DNA from: Flavobacterium sufflavum
GTDB lineage: Bacteria > Bacteroidota > Bacteroidia > Flavobacteriales > Flavobacteriaceae
Assembly (NCBI RefSeq): GCF_004016525.1
Contig: NZ_SACJ01000007.1
Span: forward strand, 124,001 to 188,000
Length of the DNA stretch: 64,000 bases
Direction: 5' to 3'
Both the position numbers and the translations under genes were made by a program. The stretch's first letter is position 1. Each line of letters opens with the position of its first letter. Of the stretch, positions 45,094 to 54,551 are shown in pieces. A model generated the notes under the pieces. That model made no database searches, had not been told where the DNA came from, and saw nothing but the letters and a program-made list of their open reading frames with translations.

Positions 45094-45101
45094 TATTTTT
45101 G
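45094..45101 (+). promoter_or_regulatory. Candidate -7 promoter box for the SprB-like gene
   Basis: TATTTTTG fits TAnnTTTG and lies 25 bases before the ATG at 45127. Confidence 0.4.
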
Positions 45102-45126
45102 TCAGAAAATTATAGAGCTTGTTTTT

Positions 45127-48100
45127 ATGATAAAAATTCCTCGGATTGCGCATTTTTTTATTGTATTCATTGCTGTTATGGGAGTCAGTTCTCTAGTAGC
45201 TAATAATCTGGATACGAATACCGGAATTGAGGTTTTAGCACCTACTGTAGATTTTACTTTTAATAATAACAACAGTTGTTCGGATACGCCTATAACATTT
45301 GTTCCCATTATAAGTGGTGATTCGCCCTATACTTATAATTGGGATTTTGGAGATGGAACCAGTTCTACCAATAGTAATCCAACCCATACTTTTACGGCTT
45401 TAGGCTGTGGTATTCAAAATTTCAGTGTTAAACTAACAGTTACAGATAGAAACGGATTGAGTAATTCAGTTATTAAAACGGTTTCAGTACAACAAAAACC
45501 CGATTTAAAGTTTGTAAATTTAAATGCGGGTTCGAGTTCTGTTTTTGAAAGATGTGGCGATAATAACTCGAGTCTTAGTTATTCGATTAATGTTGGTAAT
45601 AGTTCCGCTTCGACCACTTGTATTACTTCTTATAATATCGATTGGGGTGATGGCAGTACAGAAACCAATGTTAGTTTTCCAAAACAACATACCTATGCAC
45701 GATTGGGCTCTTTCAATATGATTATTACTGCTGTTGGAGGAAGTGGATGTAATAACAGTATTTCGTATATCGTCAAGAATTCCAATAATCCCGTTGGAGC
45801 TTTGATTGCTCCGGGAAATACAACCAATTTTTGTGTTCCTTTGGCTCCTATGAATTTTGCTATTGGTTCCTGGGCGTTGAATCCAACCGATACGAGATAT
45901 CAGGTGAATTATGGTGATGGTTCTTCTGCCAGTTATACCCAAACTCAATTAGAAAGTTCTACTTATTATAATGCTGCTAATCCGGCCGCTTCACAAAATT
46001 TTCCTATTCCGCATACTTTTACGCGATTCAATTGTCCAAGCGGAAATACAGTTATTTTAACCATAACTAATTCTTGTGGAAGAACCGATTTATCGGCAGG
46101 CCCAATTATTATTTTAGATAAACCTATTGTGAGTTTTAGTTCGACAAGTATTGCCTGTGTGAATTCGGCAGTATCATTCAGTAATACCACTGTGGCTGGA
46201 TATACAAATAACTGTAGTACAGTAGGGGTTTACACCTGGGATTTTGGTGATGGAACTGCTGTTTCAAATAGCGTAAATCCTAGCCACGTTTATACTTCTC
46301 CGGGGTCTTATACTGTAAAATTAAATGCTGTAACTCCTTGTGGTGTTGGAGTAGAATATAGAAGAACCATTTGTGTGGAACCGATTTTACAGCCTGATTT
46401 TACTTATGTTAAAGCTTGTATCAATTCTAATACACAGATTACCAATACTACAGATACCCGTTTAGCCTGTGGAGCTCAAAGCTATTATTGGGATATAACT
46501 TATTATACAGATCCTTATTGTGAAAATAAAACCCCAAGTTGGTATTTTACTGCTGGAACAGGCTATACTTCAAAAGATCCGGTAATTAACTTTACTGTAT
46601 CAGGAACATATTATCTTAGATTGAGAACAATAAACTCCTGCGGTATTGAGCGTGAAATAACAAAAACAATTGAGGTCAAGAAACCACCAATTATCTCTTT
46701 AGATCCTATTTCTGATTTTTGTAATTCGGCAACCATACATCCTGTGGGGAAAGTAATTGAAAATTGTGCTCCAAGTTCGGAACTGACATATTCATGGAGT
46801 TTTCCGGGAGGAACGCCATCGAGTTCTACTTCTTTTGATCCGGGTTCAATTAATTATTCTGTCAGTGGAAATTATACGGCTACTTTTAGTGTTACCAATA
46901 GTTGCGGAACAGTTTCAAAAACGGAAAACTTCTCAGTAAACACAGTTTTATCACCTATCATTTCGGCTAAATCTGCTGAAATATGCAGTGGTAGTAGTTT
47001 TACGATTACTCCAAGAAGTGGAGGAGGCGATAATGTGCCTTCTGGGACTACTTATATTTGGTCAACTCCTGTTGTTTCTCCTTCAGGAGCGGTAAGTGGT
47101 GCATTTGCACAATCGAATCAAACAACTAGCATTAGTCAAAGTTTAACAAATAATACTGCTAATCCAGCAACTGTTACCTATACAGTTTCACCTACAGCAG
47201 GTAGTTGTCCTGGACCTGATTTTAAAGTTACTGTAAAAGTGAATCCTTTAATAAATGCCAGTCCTGTAATTAGAAATTCGAGTTGTTTTGATGCAAATGA
47301 TGGGGCGATTAATCTAACGGTGAGTGGTGGAATTCCATTTCCTACAGGATCTCCCTATCAATTTTCCTGGACAGGGCCTAATCAATTTACAAGTACGGCT
47401 GAGGATATTTCGAATCTGGCACCGGGAAATTATAACCTGAGAATTACTGATAATGGAAGTTGTCCTTTCTCAGCGACATATACGGTAAATCAACCAGCTA
47501 AATTTAGTTTTTCAGGAGTTAAAAATGATATTTCCTGCAACAATTTAAATGACGGACAAATTAATTTGAATGTAAGCGGAGGAACAGCGCCTTATACTTA
47601 TGTTTGGACAAAAGACGGAAATCCTTTTTCTACATCGGAAGATATTCGAAATTTGGCTGCTGGCGTTTATCATGTGAAAATTACCGAGACCAGAAATTGT
47701 GGAATTTTGGAAGAGACTTATACCATCATCAATCCGCCTGTTCTTGTTGTTACTTTGGCCAGTCAAAAAAACATTCTTTGTTATGGCTATTCTACAGGAG
47801 AAATTGATGTAAATGTTACAGGAGGTAGAGCTGTAGAAACTAGTCCGGGAGTTTTTAATTATACTTATTTATGGACTGGACCTAACAGTTTTACAAGTAC
47901 CTCAAAGAATTTGCGAAATGTGCCTGCGGGGACTTATAATTTAAGAGTGACCGATAATTCAGGCTGTAGGGACAATTTAACGGTTGTTTTGACTCAAAAT
48001 AGCGAAATCAAACTGCAATACACTAAAACGGAGATTGCCTGTTATAATGATGCCAATGCCTCTATTACCATTACTGATATTACAGGAGGAGTTCCGTTTG

Positions 48101-49485
48101 CTAGTGGAGATCCTTATATTATCAAATGGAGTAATTTAGGAACGGGAAGAGTACAAAATAATTTATCGGCAGGAACTTATATTATTAGCATTGAAGATGC
48201 TTTAGGGTGCCCAAAGCAATTTCCAATTACCATTGATAACGTTCCTGTGTTCTCGATAAATCCTGATGTAAAACAAATTTCTTGTTTTGGAGGAAATGAC
48301 GGTCACATTCGATTGAATCTGGTAGGAGGTGTTGCTCCAATAAAATTAGTTTGGAGTGATAATTCTACTGCCGGAACGGAACGAAATAATCTTGGCCCCG
48401 GAAGATATTCAGTAACCATTACCGACAAGAAGTTGTGTACCATACAGCAAACTTTTATTATAAAAGAACCATTGGCAATTGAGTTAAGAGCTGATGTATC
48501 CAATCCGTTGAGTTGTTTGAATGCCAATACCGGGGCAATTAATCTAATCGTTACCGGAGGAACACCACCGTTTACCTATGCCTGGTCTAATGGTGCTAAA
48601 ACCGAAGATTTAATTAATTTACCACCTGATAATTATATTGTAAATGTTACGGATGCCAATGGTTGTAAGGCTACCAATTCCTGGAAAATTATCCGATTTG
48701 AGCAATTAACACCTAGCGTTGAAACCATAACCGATTATGATTGTGATACCAAATATGTCAAGCAAACCTTTGTAGGTCATGTAAAAGGTGGAATTCCGCC
48801 TTATAAACTGAGTTGGTCTGACGGTGTGGTTAGCGGAAGTAATAATCAAATCATGAATACCAATAACAATGGTTTGATTGTTTTTAGTGTTGAAGACAGT
48901 TTTGGTTGTAAACAAGATTTGCCTTTCAAGGTTAATACTCCCGTTTTAGGGAATCCTAATTTTTCGTATGCTTCTTATGGCCATGATGTTTACAATTTGT
49001 ATTCTATTTTTGATCCTATTTTGTTTACCAATTTAGCTACAGGGGATTTTACCAATATATCTTGGGATTTTGGTGATGGTAATTTTTCAGATGAAGAAAA
49101 TCCGTCACATATTTATACCAGAGTGGGGACTTATACCATAAAACAAACAGTTACTTATCCTTTTGGTTGTCAATATGTTTATACTACCACTATTACTATT
49201 GAAAAAGGCTATAGTGTAACCATGCCGACGGCTTTTTCACCTAATAATGATAGAATTAACGATAGTTTTGCACCGGTATTTTTAGGTTTTGTCGAAGTTA
49301 CCTTGCATGTCTATGATACCTGGGGAAGTTTAATTTACAGCGAAACTGGCGAAAACATAAAAGGGTGGAATGGAAAAGTAAAAGATTTAGATGCCGAAAA
49401 TGGCAATTACTACTTTAAATTGTTTGCTAAAACATTCTACAATCATACCATTACCCAAGAAGGAGCTTTTACATTAATCAAATAA
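45127..49485 (+). CDS. Large surface protein with PKD and SprB repeats and type B gliding-motility C-terminal domain
   Basis: The protein (1452 residues) has a signal peptide (about 1-25). Several Cys-containing PKD domains follow in the first 620 residues (YNWDFGDGTSSTNSNPTHTF; YTWDFGDGTAVSNSVNPSHVY). A run of six to eight SprB-type repeats lies at about 710-1270 (SGGTAPYTYVWTKDG...NLAAGVYHVKITE; GGVAPIKLVWSDNS). A last PKD at about 1305-1360 (SWDFGDGNFSDEENPSHIY) precedes the type B sorting domain from about 1361 (GYSVTMPTAFSPNNDRINDSF...NGNYYFKLFAK). That domain sends it through the type IX secretion system. It is much shorter than SprB. The partner SprF-like gene begins 4 bases after the stop. 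Confidence 0.93.
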   Translation: MIKIPRIAHFFIVFIAVMGVSSLVANNLDTNTGIEVLAPTVDFTFNNNNSCSDTPITFVPIISGDSPYTYNWDFGDGTSSTNSNPTHTFTALGCGIQNFSVKLTVTDRNGLSNSVIKTVSVQQKPDLKFVNLNAGSSSVFERCGDNNSSLSYSINVGNSSASTTCITSYNIDWGDGSTETNVSFPKQHTYARLGSFNMIITAVGGSGCNNSISYIVKNSNNPVGALIAPGNTTNFCVPLAPMNFAIGSWALNPTDTRYQVNYGDGSSASYTQTQLESSTYYNAANPAASQNFPIPHTFTRFNCPSGNTVILTITNSCGRTDLSAGPIIILDKPIVSFSSTSIACVNSAVSFSNTTVAGYTNNCSTVGVYTWDFGDGTAVSNSVNPSHVYTSPGSYTVKLNAVTPCGVGVEYRRTICVEPILQPDFTYVKACINSNTQITNTTDTRLACGAQSYYWDITYYTDPYCENKTPSWYFTAGTGYTSKDPVINFTVSGTYYLRLRTINSCGIEREITKTIEVKKPPIISLDPISDFCNSATIHPVGKVIENCAPSSELTYSWSFPGGTPSSSTSFDPGSINYSVSGNYTATFSVTNSCGTVSKTENFSVNTVLSPIISAKSAEICSGSSFTITPRSGGGDNVPSGTTYIWSTPVVSPSGAVSGAFAQSNQTTSISQSLTNNTANPATVTYTVSPTAGSCPGPDFKVTVKVNPLINASPVIRNSSCFDANDGAINLTVSGGIPFPTGSPYQFSWTGPNQFTSTAEDISNLAPGNYNLRITDNGSCPFSATYTVNQPAKFSFSGVKNDISCNNLNDGQINLNVSGGTAPYTYVWTKDGNPFSTSEDIRNLAAGVYHVKITETRNCGILEETYTIINPPVLVVTLASQKNILCYGYSTGEIDVNVTGGRAVETSPGVFNYTYLWTGPNSFTSTSKNLRNVPAGTYNLRVTDNSGCRDNLTVVLTQNSEIKLQYTKTEIACYNDANASITITDITGGVPFASGDPYIIKWSNLGTGRVQNNLSAGTYIISIEDALGCPKQFPITIDNVPVFSINPDVKQISCFGGNDGHIRLNLVGGVAPIKLVWSDNSTAGTERNNLGPGRYSVTITDKKLCTIQQTFIIKEPLAIELRADVSNPLSCLNANTGAINLIVTGGTPPFTYAWSNGAKTEDLINLPPDNYIVNVTDANGCKATNSWKIIRFEQLTPSVETITDYDCDTKYVKQTFVGHVKGGIPPYKLSWSDGVVSGSNNQIMNTNNNGLIVFSVEDSFGCKQDLPFKVNTPVLGNPNFSYASYGHDVYNLYSIFDPILFTNLATGDFTNISWDFGDGNFSDEENPSHIYTRVGTYTIKQTVTYPFGCQYVYTTTITIEKGYSVTMPTAFSPNNDRINDSFAPVFLGFVEVTLHVYDTWGSLIYSETGENIKGWNGKVKDLDAENGNYYFKLFAKTFYNHTITQEGAFTLIK

Positions 49486-49489
49486 AAGA

Positions 49490-50503
49490 ATGAAATTACA
49501 AATGAGAATTAAATTATTTATTATCCTGATTTCGTGTTTCTTTTATTCTAATGTTAAAGCACAGGATCCTGTTTTTACCCAATATTTTTTAGTGCCGGAA
49601 ACCTTAAATCCAGGATTTACAGGATTCATGGAAACCACTTATATGGGAATAATTCATAGGGAACAATGGCCTGATTTGAATTTGAAAATCGATACCGATT
49701 ATGTTTTTTTGAACACTTGGAGTGACGAAATGAATAGCGGTCTAGGAGTTAGTTTTTTAAATCAAAGAGAGAATCTTACCAATTATAATTTCTCCCAACT
49801 TAATGCTAATTACGCTTACCGTGTTCGTGTAAGTGACGAATGGGATTTTAGACCTGCAATAGAAGTTGGTTTTGGATACAAATCCTTTGCTTTTCAAAAT
49901 TTACTCTTAGAAGATCAGATTAATATTAGAACAGGAATCAATAATTCGACTTCTATTGATCCTGCACTGAAAAATGACAAAGTAAGTTTTTTTGATATCG
50001 GGGCAGGGATGGTTTTTAATACTGATGATTTATGGATTGGTTTATCGATGAAACACCTTAACAAACCCAATATTGCTTTTAACAAAGACGGAAATGTACC
50101 ATTGAACACTTTCTTCTCTTTGAGTACGGGATATGAATTCCTCTTAGCCGATTATATCGACGTGCAGTTTTTTCCTTATGCCACTAAGATGTTTGCTACG
50201 GCTAACTACATGCAGCAAGGACGTTACAATCGCTTAGATATTGGAACTTCCATATTGTTTGAAAAGATGTTTTTTGGCGTTACTGCTGTCACTAATCCTG
50301 CTAAAAACGGAATCGATGGTCATTTGCTTACCTCTGTGAATCTTTTTACAGGATTGCAATATGATCATTTGCGATTAGGACTTTCGTATGATTTAAACAC
50401 TACCAAAATAGGAAAAACAGGAGGTGTTTATGAATTGTCTTTAACCTATCAATTTAACCTGGACAAAAAATGTTTTGGCTGTCCTAATTATACGGAAAGA
50501 TAA
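49490..50503 (+). CDS. PorP/SprF-family type IX secretion outer-membrane protein
   Basis: The protein (337 residues) has a signal peptide ending YSNVKAQ, then DPVFTQYFLVPETLNPGFTGFMETTYMGIIHREQWPDL, the standard PorP/SprF start. A 14-strand-type barrel ends in GVYELSLTYQFNLDKKCFGCPNY. Members are needed for secretion or surface attachment of the type B substrate encoded next to them. Here the preceding 1452-residue protein is the expected client; the spacing of 4 bases indicates coupling. Confidence 0.94.
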   Translation: MKLQMRIKLFIILISCFFYSNVKAQDPVFTQYFLVPETLNPGFTGFMETTYMGIIHREQWPDLNLKIDTDYVFLNTWSDEMNSGLGVSFLNQRENLTNYNFSQLNANYAYRVRVSDEWDFRPAIEVGFGYKSFAFQNLLLEDQINIRTGINNSTSIDPALKNDKVSFFDIGAGMVFNTDDLWIGLSMKHLNKPNIAFNKDGNVPLNTFFSLSTGYEFLLADYIDVQFFPYATKMFATANYMQQGRYNRLDIGTSILFEKMFFGVTAVTNPAKNGIDGHLLTSVNLFTGLQYDHLRLGLSYDLNTTKIGKTGGVYELSLTYQFNLDKKCFGCPNYTER

Positions 50504-50539
50504 TTTTCCGAAATAGTCTTAAATAATTACAATAGGATA

Positions 50540-51409
50540 TTATTTCTTGCCAAACACTTTTTTGAATAGATTTACAATCGCTAAAACCACAAATCCGAAG
50601 AGAAGTCCAATGATAAATTCTTTTACAATAGAAGGCAATTGTGGAGCGAAATGATGTAAATAATCAATGTTATGCACAAAGATTCCGCCGGCAACCATAA
50701 TCAAAGCGATTGTCCCGATTACAGACAAACTTTTAATGACTTTAGGTAAGGCTTGTACCAGGATATTCCCTATAAATTTCGCAGCACTTCGTTCTTTAGA
50801 ACTCAGCTGAATCAATTTTAAACCTGCTTCATCCATTCGTACAATCAGGGCAACAATACCATAAACACCCACGGTCGCCAGAATTGCAATTATCGAAACT
50901 ACAGCAATTTGTTGTGTTATAGGTTGCCCAATAACAGTTCCCAGCGCAATAATTACAATTTCTACCGATAGAATAAAATCAGTAACTATGGCCGATTTTA
51001 TTTTATCTTTTTCAAGTGCTAAAATTTCTTCTTCGGTAAAAGTTTGCTCTGTGATTTCTATTTTATCGTGATGACGATGAAAAAAGAACTCGTGTATTTT
51101 TTCGGCACCTTCATAGGCTAAAAAAAGTCCTCCCAGAACTAAGATGATGATGATTGCCAAAGGAAAAAAAGCACTCAATAAAAATGCTATGGGAAGAATG
51201 ATGATTTTATTGATTAGCGAACCTTTGCTGATAGCCCATAAAACGGGTAATTCTCTGGAAGAAGCAAAGCCCGAAGCTTTTTCGGCGTTTACAGCCAAAT
51301 CATCCCCTAAAATCCCAGCTGTTTTTTTGGCAGCCACTTTGCTCATTACGGCTACATCATCCATAATTGCTGCGATATCATCCAATAGTGCGAAAAAACC
51401 TGATGCCAT
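50540..51409 (-). CDS. DUF808 (YedI-like) inner-membrane protein
   Basis: The protein (289 residues) starts MASGFFALLDDIAAIMDDVAVMSKVAAKKTAGILGDDLAVNA, the DUF808 signature, and continues with ISKGSLINKIIILPIAFLLSAF and about six membrane helices. It also has KIHEFFFHRHHDK and a C-terminal HFAPQLPSIVKEFIIGLLFGF. No function is known for the family. It is a single gene converging on the SprF-like gene. Confidence 0.9.
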   Translation of the reverse strand: MASGFFALLDDIAAIMDDVAVMSKVAAKKTAGILGDDLAVNAEKASGFASSRELPVLWAISKGSLINKIIILPIAFLLSAFFPLAIIIILVLGGLFLAYEGAEKIHEFFFHRHHDKIEITEQTFTEEEILALEKDKIKSAIVTDFILSVEIVIIALGTVIGQPITQQIAVVSIIAILATVGVYGIVALIVRMDEAGLKLIQLSSKERSAAKFIGNILVQALPKVIKSLSVIGTIALIMVAGGIFVHNIDYLHHFAPQLPSIVKEFIIGLLFGFVVLAIVNLFKKVFGKK

Positions 51410-51527
51410 TAAATTTGTTTTAAATAACTACTTTGTAATGTAAAAAATACCCAAGTAGTTTAGGTTGTTTTATTGTTGCGAAACTACTATTTTTTGATTG
51501 AATTTTAGTATAAAATTAATCATCATC

Positions 51528-52019
51528 CTAATCCTCAAAATTCAAAAAATCATCGGGATTAAAAGGGATGTCGTCATCGGGATCTTTGTCGTGGGCGTTT
51601 ACCCCTGGCGGGTTAAACAATCCCCAACTGTCTTTGATGTAATTCCAAACATCAAAACCGGCAACCCAATCAATAAATAAGAGTCGGAATTCGTCGATTT
51701 CTTTTCTTAATAAATGAATGTAATCCTGATCAGAAATAGCTTCTTCAAAACGTAAACTTCCTACTTGAACATAAAGTTCTCTGGCAGCTTTTCGGATAAT
51801 GGTTGCATTCTCCATTTTCAAATCGTACAATTCGACAGCCTGGGCTCCCGCAATTTTAGCAGGAATTATCATGGCGTTTTCCATCATGAATCGAACCGTG
51901 GTTTCCTGAAGAAATTCATTGTCAGCAGGAACAATTTCGACTAATCCTCTTGTGATTTTATAAATTTGTTCCGCTTTTTGATACAAAGGAAATTGATGTA
52001 ATTCGTCTCGTTTTGACAT
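51528..52019 (-). CDS. Small helical protein of unknown function, coupled to pirin
   Basis: The protein (163 residues) is soluble and almost entirely helical (YQKAEQIYKITRGLVEIVP, TVRFMMENAMIIPAKIAGAQAVELYDLKMENATIIRKAARELYVQV, DQDYIHLLRKEIDEFRLLFIDWV). It ends in an acidic Pro/Asp tail (NAHDKDPDDDIPFNPDDFLNFED). The helix pattern resembles four-helix-bundle proteins. Its ATG overlaps the pirin stop codon by one base (TAATG), so it depends on pirin translation. No enzymatic motif is seen. Confidence 0.75.
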   Translation of the reverse strand: MSKRDELHQFPLYQKAEQIYKITRGLVEIVPADNEFLQETTVRFMMENAMIIPAKIAGAQAVELYDLKMENATIIRKAARELYVQVGSLRFEEAISDQDYIHLLRKEIDEFRLLFIDWVAGFDVWNYIKDSWGLFNPPGVNAHDKDPDDDIPFNPDDFLNFED

Positions 52020-52906
52020 TAGTTTTTCAGTTTGGGATATACAGGAAGAGGAACAAATTCGGTTTCACCTTTTATTTTGTCAAACTTTTGTTCCGTCCAG
52101 TTTTGTTTGGCCTGTTCAATCAATTCCGGATTGCTTGAAACAAAATTCCAGTCGATAAAACGTTCTTCTGGATAGGCTTCGCCACCAAAAATATAGATAG
52201 TCGAATTGGGCTTTATCGTAAATTCACAAAGAGAACTATTTTTTGCCACCAATATTTGTTTAGGACCGTATTTACTGCCATCGTTTTCAATACCGCCTTC
52301 CATAATATAGAGACCGGCTTCGCCATATAGATGCTGACCGATATTTAGTTTTTTCTCCGTAACCGATTTGATTTCTATCATATACATTGGGCTGTACACC
52401 GGCACTTTGGATTTTTTGCCAAAGGCTTCACCTGCGACTAATTTGAATTCCACATCATCTTCTTTCCAGGATGGAATTTCGCTGCTGTCAATATGAAAAA
52501 ACTCTGGATTCATTTGTTCCAAATGTTTTGGCAAGGCTACCCAAATTTGTAAGCCGTGCATGTTTTTTTCAGAATGGCGTAAATATTCGGGAGTGCGTTC
52601 GGAGTGTACAATGCCTTTCCCGGCTGTCATCCAGTTGACTTCGCCCGGTTTTATTTCAACTTCATTGCCCAAACTATCGCGGTGCATAATACTGCCTTCA
52701 AATAAAAAAGTAAGTGTAGAAAGACCAATATGCGGATGTGGCAGGATATCAAAATTCTGACGTTCATTCATTTTTACAGGTCCCATGTGGTCTATGTAAA
52801 TAAATGGACCAACCATGCGTTTTTGACGGAAAGGCAGCAATCGGCCTACCAGAAAATTTCCTATATCGGCAGCGCGTTCTTCAATGATTAGGTTGATATT
52901 TGACAT
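52019..52906 (-). CDS. Pirin family bicupin protein
   Basis: The protein (295 residues) has an N-terminal cupin with the metal ligands in PHPHIGLSTLTFLFEGSIMHRDSLG and NWMTAGKGIVHSERTP (His, His, His, Glu of pirins). IDHMGPVKMNERQNFDILPHPH and a second, ligand-poor cupin follow. Bacterial pirins often act as quercetinase-like or redox-regulatory proteins; which applies here cannot be told. It is the first gene of a two-gene unit with the helical protein downstream. Confidence 0.93.
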   Translation of the reverse strand: MSNINLIIEERAADIGNFLVGRLLPFRQKRMVGPFIYIDHMGPVKMNERQNFDILPHPHIGLSTLTFLFEGSIMHRDSLGNEVEIKPGEVNWMTAGKGIVHSERTPEYLRHSEKNMHGLQIWVALPKHLEQMNPEFFHIDSSEIPSWKEDDVEFKLVAGEAFGKKSKVPVYSPMYMIEIKSVTEKKLNIGQHLYGEAGLYIMEGGIENDGSKYGPKQILVAKNSSLCEFTIKPNSTIYIFGGEAYPEERFIDWNFVSSNPELIEQAKQNWTEQKFDKIKGETEFVPLPVYPKLKN

Positions 52907-53027
52907 AACGATTAATTTTAGTTTAGCGATTTAATAGATAACAATTCTGTTCGAATGAGCTTTTGTTACAAACAAAAATAACTTAAAAAATGCTGTTTTT
53001 AATCTGTTAGGTGAAATTATTAAAAAT

Positions 53028-53159
53028 GTCAGTTCGAGTGTTTTTTGTTCCGTCCCGACACTTCGGGACGGAACAAAAAATGTATCGAGAACCGTTTTTA
53101 ATGAAATTTTTCTTGTTCTCGATACAATCCCGCCCAAAAGCGGGATTACTCGAACAGAC
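53028..53159. repeat. Multi-branched palindromic intergenic element
   Basis: Outer arms GTCAGTTCGAGT (53028-53039) and ACTCGAACAGAC (53148-53159) pair with one mismatch. Inside, three hairpins tile almost without gaps: 53041-53080 (18-base arms TTTTTTGTTCCGTCCCGA, loop CACT), TGTATCGAGAAC with GTTCTCGATACA (53081-53126), and ATCCCGC with GCGGGAT (53127-53146). It sits in the 299-base gap between nitroreductase and pirin genes. Pieces of the arm recur near 28198. It looks like a small non-autonomous mobile or structured repeat. Confidence 0.75.
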
Positions 53160-53205
53160 GAAAAAATTTCATCAAAAACTAATTTCACCCAATTGAGGAC
53201 ATGGT

Positions 53206-53805
53206 TTAAATAGTTTCAATTACACTTTCTTGTAATCTTCTGGATTTTGGGGTTGTTTCTAATCGGTTGAAATCGTCATCCGAAGCGTAACCTACAGCCA
53301 TTGCAAATAGTGGTTTGTATGCCGCCATGTTAAGAATGTCTTTGTATTTATCCGATTCGATGCCTTCCATCGCTGTCGAATCCAGACCTAAGGCAACACT
53401 GGCGGTCAAACCTACTCCCAAGGCAATATACACCTGTTTGGCCAGCCATATTTTTAAATCGGATTCCGGCATACTTGCTTTCATTTGATTGTACCAATCC
53501 TTTCTGGCTTGTGGTAATTCGTTTTCTACTACTTTTTGAAAAGCATCCAAATCATCGGCTACACTAAAAACCACCAATAATTGCGCCTGGTTTATTTTTT
53601 CGGTATTATGCATCGAAACCGTGGCTAATTTGGCTTTCATTTCTGGGTTTTGTACAAAAGTAAATTTCCAGGGCTGGATGTTGATTGAGGAAGGAGTGAG
53701 GCGCAAAATTTCTTTTAAATCCTCGATTTTTTCTTGTGGTATTGCCTTGTGAGCGTTGTATTTCTTTGCAGTATATCTTTTTTGTATTAAATCTAAAATA
53801 TTCAT
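53206..53805 (-). CDS. NAD(P)H-dependent nitroreductase family protein (NfsB-like)
   Basis: The protein (199 residues) belongs to the FMN-binding nitroreductase fold: LIQKRYTAKKYNAHKAIPQEKIEDLKEILRLTPSSINIQPWKF (Arg and Lys for FMN phosphate, SS-x-N-x-QPW), VYIALGVGLTASVALGLDSTAMEGIE and a C-terminal GYASDDD-x2-R. It acts as a homodimer on quinones or nitro compounds in characterised relatives. It is a single gene. Confidence 0.92.
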   Translation of the reverse strand: MNILDLIQKRYTAKKYNAHKAIPQEKIEDLKEILRLTPSSINIQPWKFTFVQNPEMKAKLATVSMHNTEKINQAQLLVVFSVADDLDAFQKVVENELPQARKDWYNQMKASMPESDLKIWLAKQVYIALGVGLTASVALGLDSTAMEGIESDKYKDILNMAAYKPLFAMAVGYASDDDFNRLETTPKSRRLQESVIETI

Positions 53806-53857
53806 GACTCTATTTTTAATGTTTGAATAGCTGCAAAGTTAAGTCAATGCTTCTATA

Positions 53858-54409
53858 TTATTTGTAAAGCCATTTTTTAATTAATTTGGTATAATTAGGC
53901 ATCAGCCAATACACCATTATGAAAACAATGCATCCGGAAATAAATAAGGAGTTGATAAATTTATTATCAGGAAAGTTTAATGTTTTTAAAATTGGTAATA
54001 CAATCAAAGGAATTAAAATGGATAAAGGGTAAATAGCTGACCAAGTGACTAAATATTGTTTCCATCGAACAGGGACTTTTTGACTTTCATTCTCAGTATC
54101 AAAAAGGAAATCTAAACCAGATTTGATAAGATATTTATCATCTTTAGCCATAAAAGGTTTCACTTTTTCAATGAGACTTTTTCTCTCCTTAGACTCCATC
54201 CAGTTTTTTAGGTTTTCAATGGTATCAAATCTAATAATTATAGTATAATTGAAAGTTAAATTGGGAATTGGCCGAATTATTTGCCAGTCGATGTTGCCTG
54301 CAAAGCTTCTGCATATAGGACCAATTTCATTGAGCCAATCTTCATATTGCTTTTGTTTTCCATCTAAAATATAATGGTTAATTACAACTGATGCACCTTG
54401 ATTTTCCAT
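53858..54409 (-). CDS. Antibiotic biosynthesis monooxygenase (ABM)-domain membrane protein
   Basis: The protein (183 residues) has an N-terminal ABM-type ferredoxin-like domain (VINHYILDGKQKQYEDWLNEI, DWQIIRPIPNLTFNYTIIIRFDTIENLKNWMESKERKSLIEKV). A short linker and two membrane helices follow (YLVTWSAIYPLSILIPLIVLPIL and SLFISGCIVFIMVYWLMP). This ABM-plus-two-helix form is common among conserved proteins of unknown substrate. Single gene. Confidence 0.85.
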   Translation of the reverse strand: MENQGASVVINHYILDGKQKQYEDWLNEIGPICRSFAGNIDWQIIRPIPNLTFNYTIIIRFDTIENLKNWMESKERKSLIEKVKPFMAKDDKYLIKSGLDFLFDTENESQKVPVRWKQYLVTWSAIYPLSILIPLIVLPILKTLNFPDNKFINSLFISGCIVFIMVYWLMPNYTKLIKKWLYK

Positions 54410-54475
54410 TTAAAATATATTTATCAGTAATTGAATTATAGCTTGACTTTGGTAGTTTTTTTATTGGAATGTTTA

Positions 54476-54524
54476 CGAAGTCAGGAGACTTCGCTGAGCA
54501 GGGTGGCGAAGTCAGGAAACTTCC
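54476..54524. repeat. Two short GAAGTC hairpin repeats
   Basis: CGAAGTCAGGAGACTTCG (54476-54493) and CGAAGTCAGGAAACTTCC (54507-54524) are tandem variants of an 18-base hairpin. A third, CGAAGTCAGGAGATTTCG, lies at 55032-55049. Together they flank the TonB-like gene. Confidence 0.6.
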
Positions 54525-54551
54525 AAGACCTGAACTAAACTTGTTGATTGT

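Noticed and set aside
45520..45948. Minus-strand open frame of 142 codons
   Set aside because: It lies opposite the PKD region of the large surface gene, has Ile/Arg/Ser-rich text typical of a reverse-strand shadow and no binding site.
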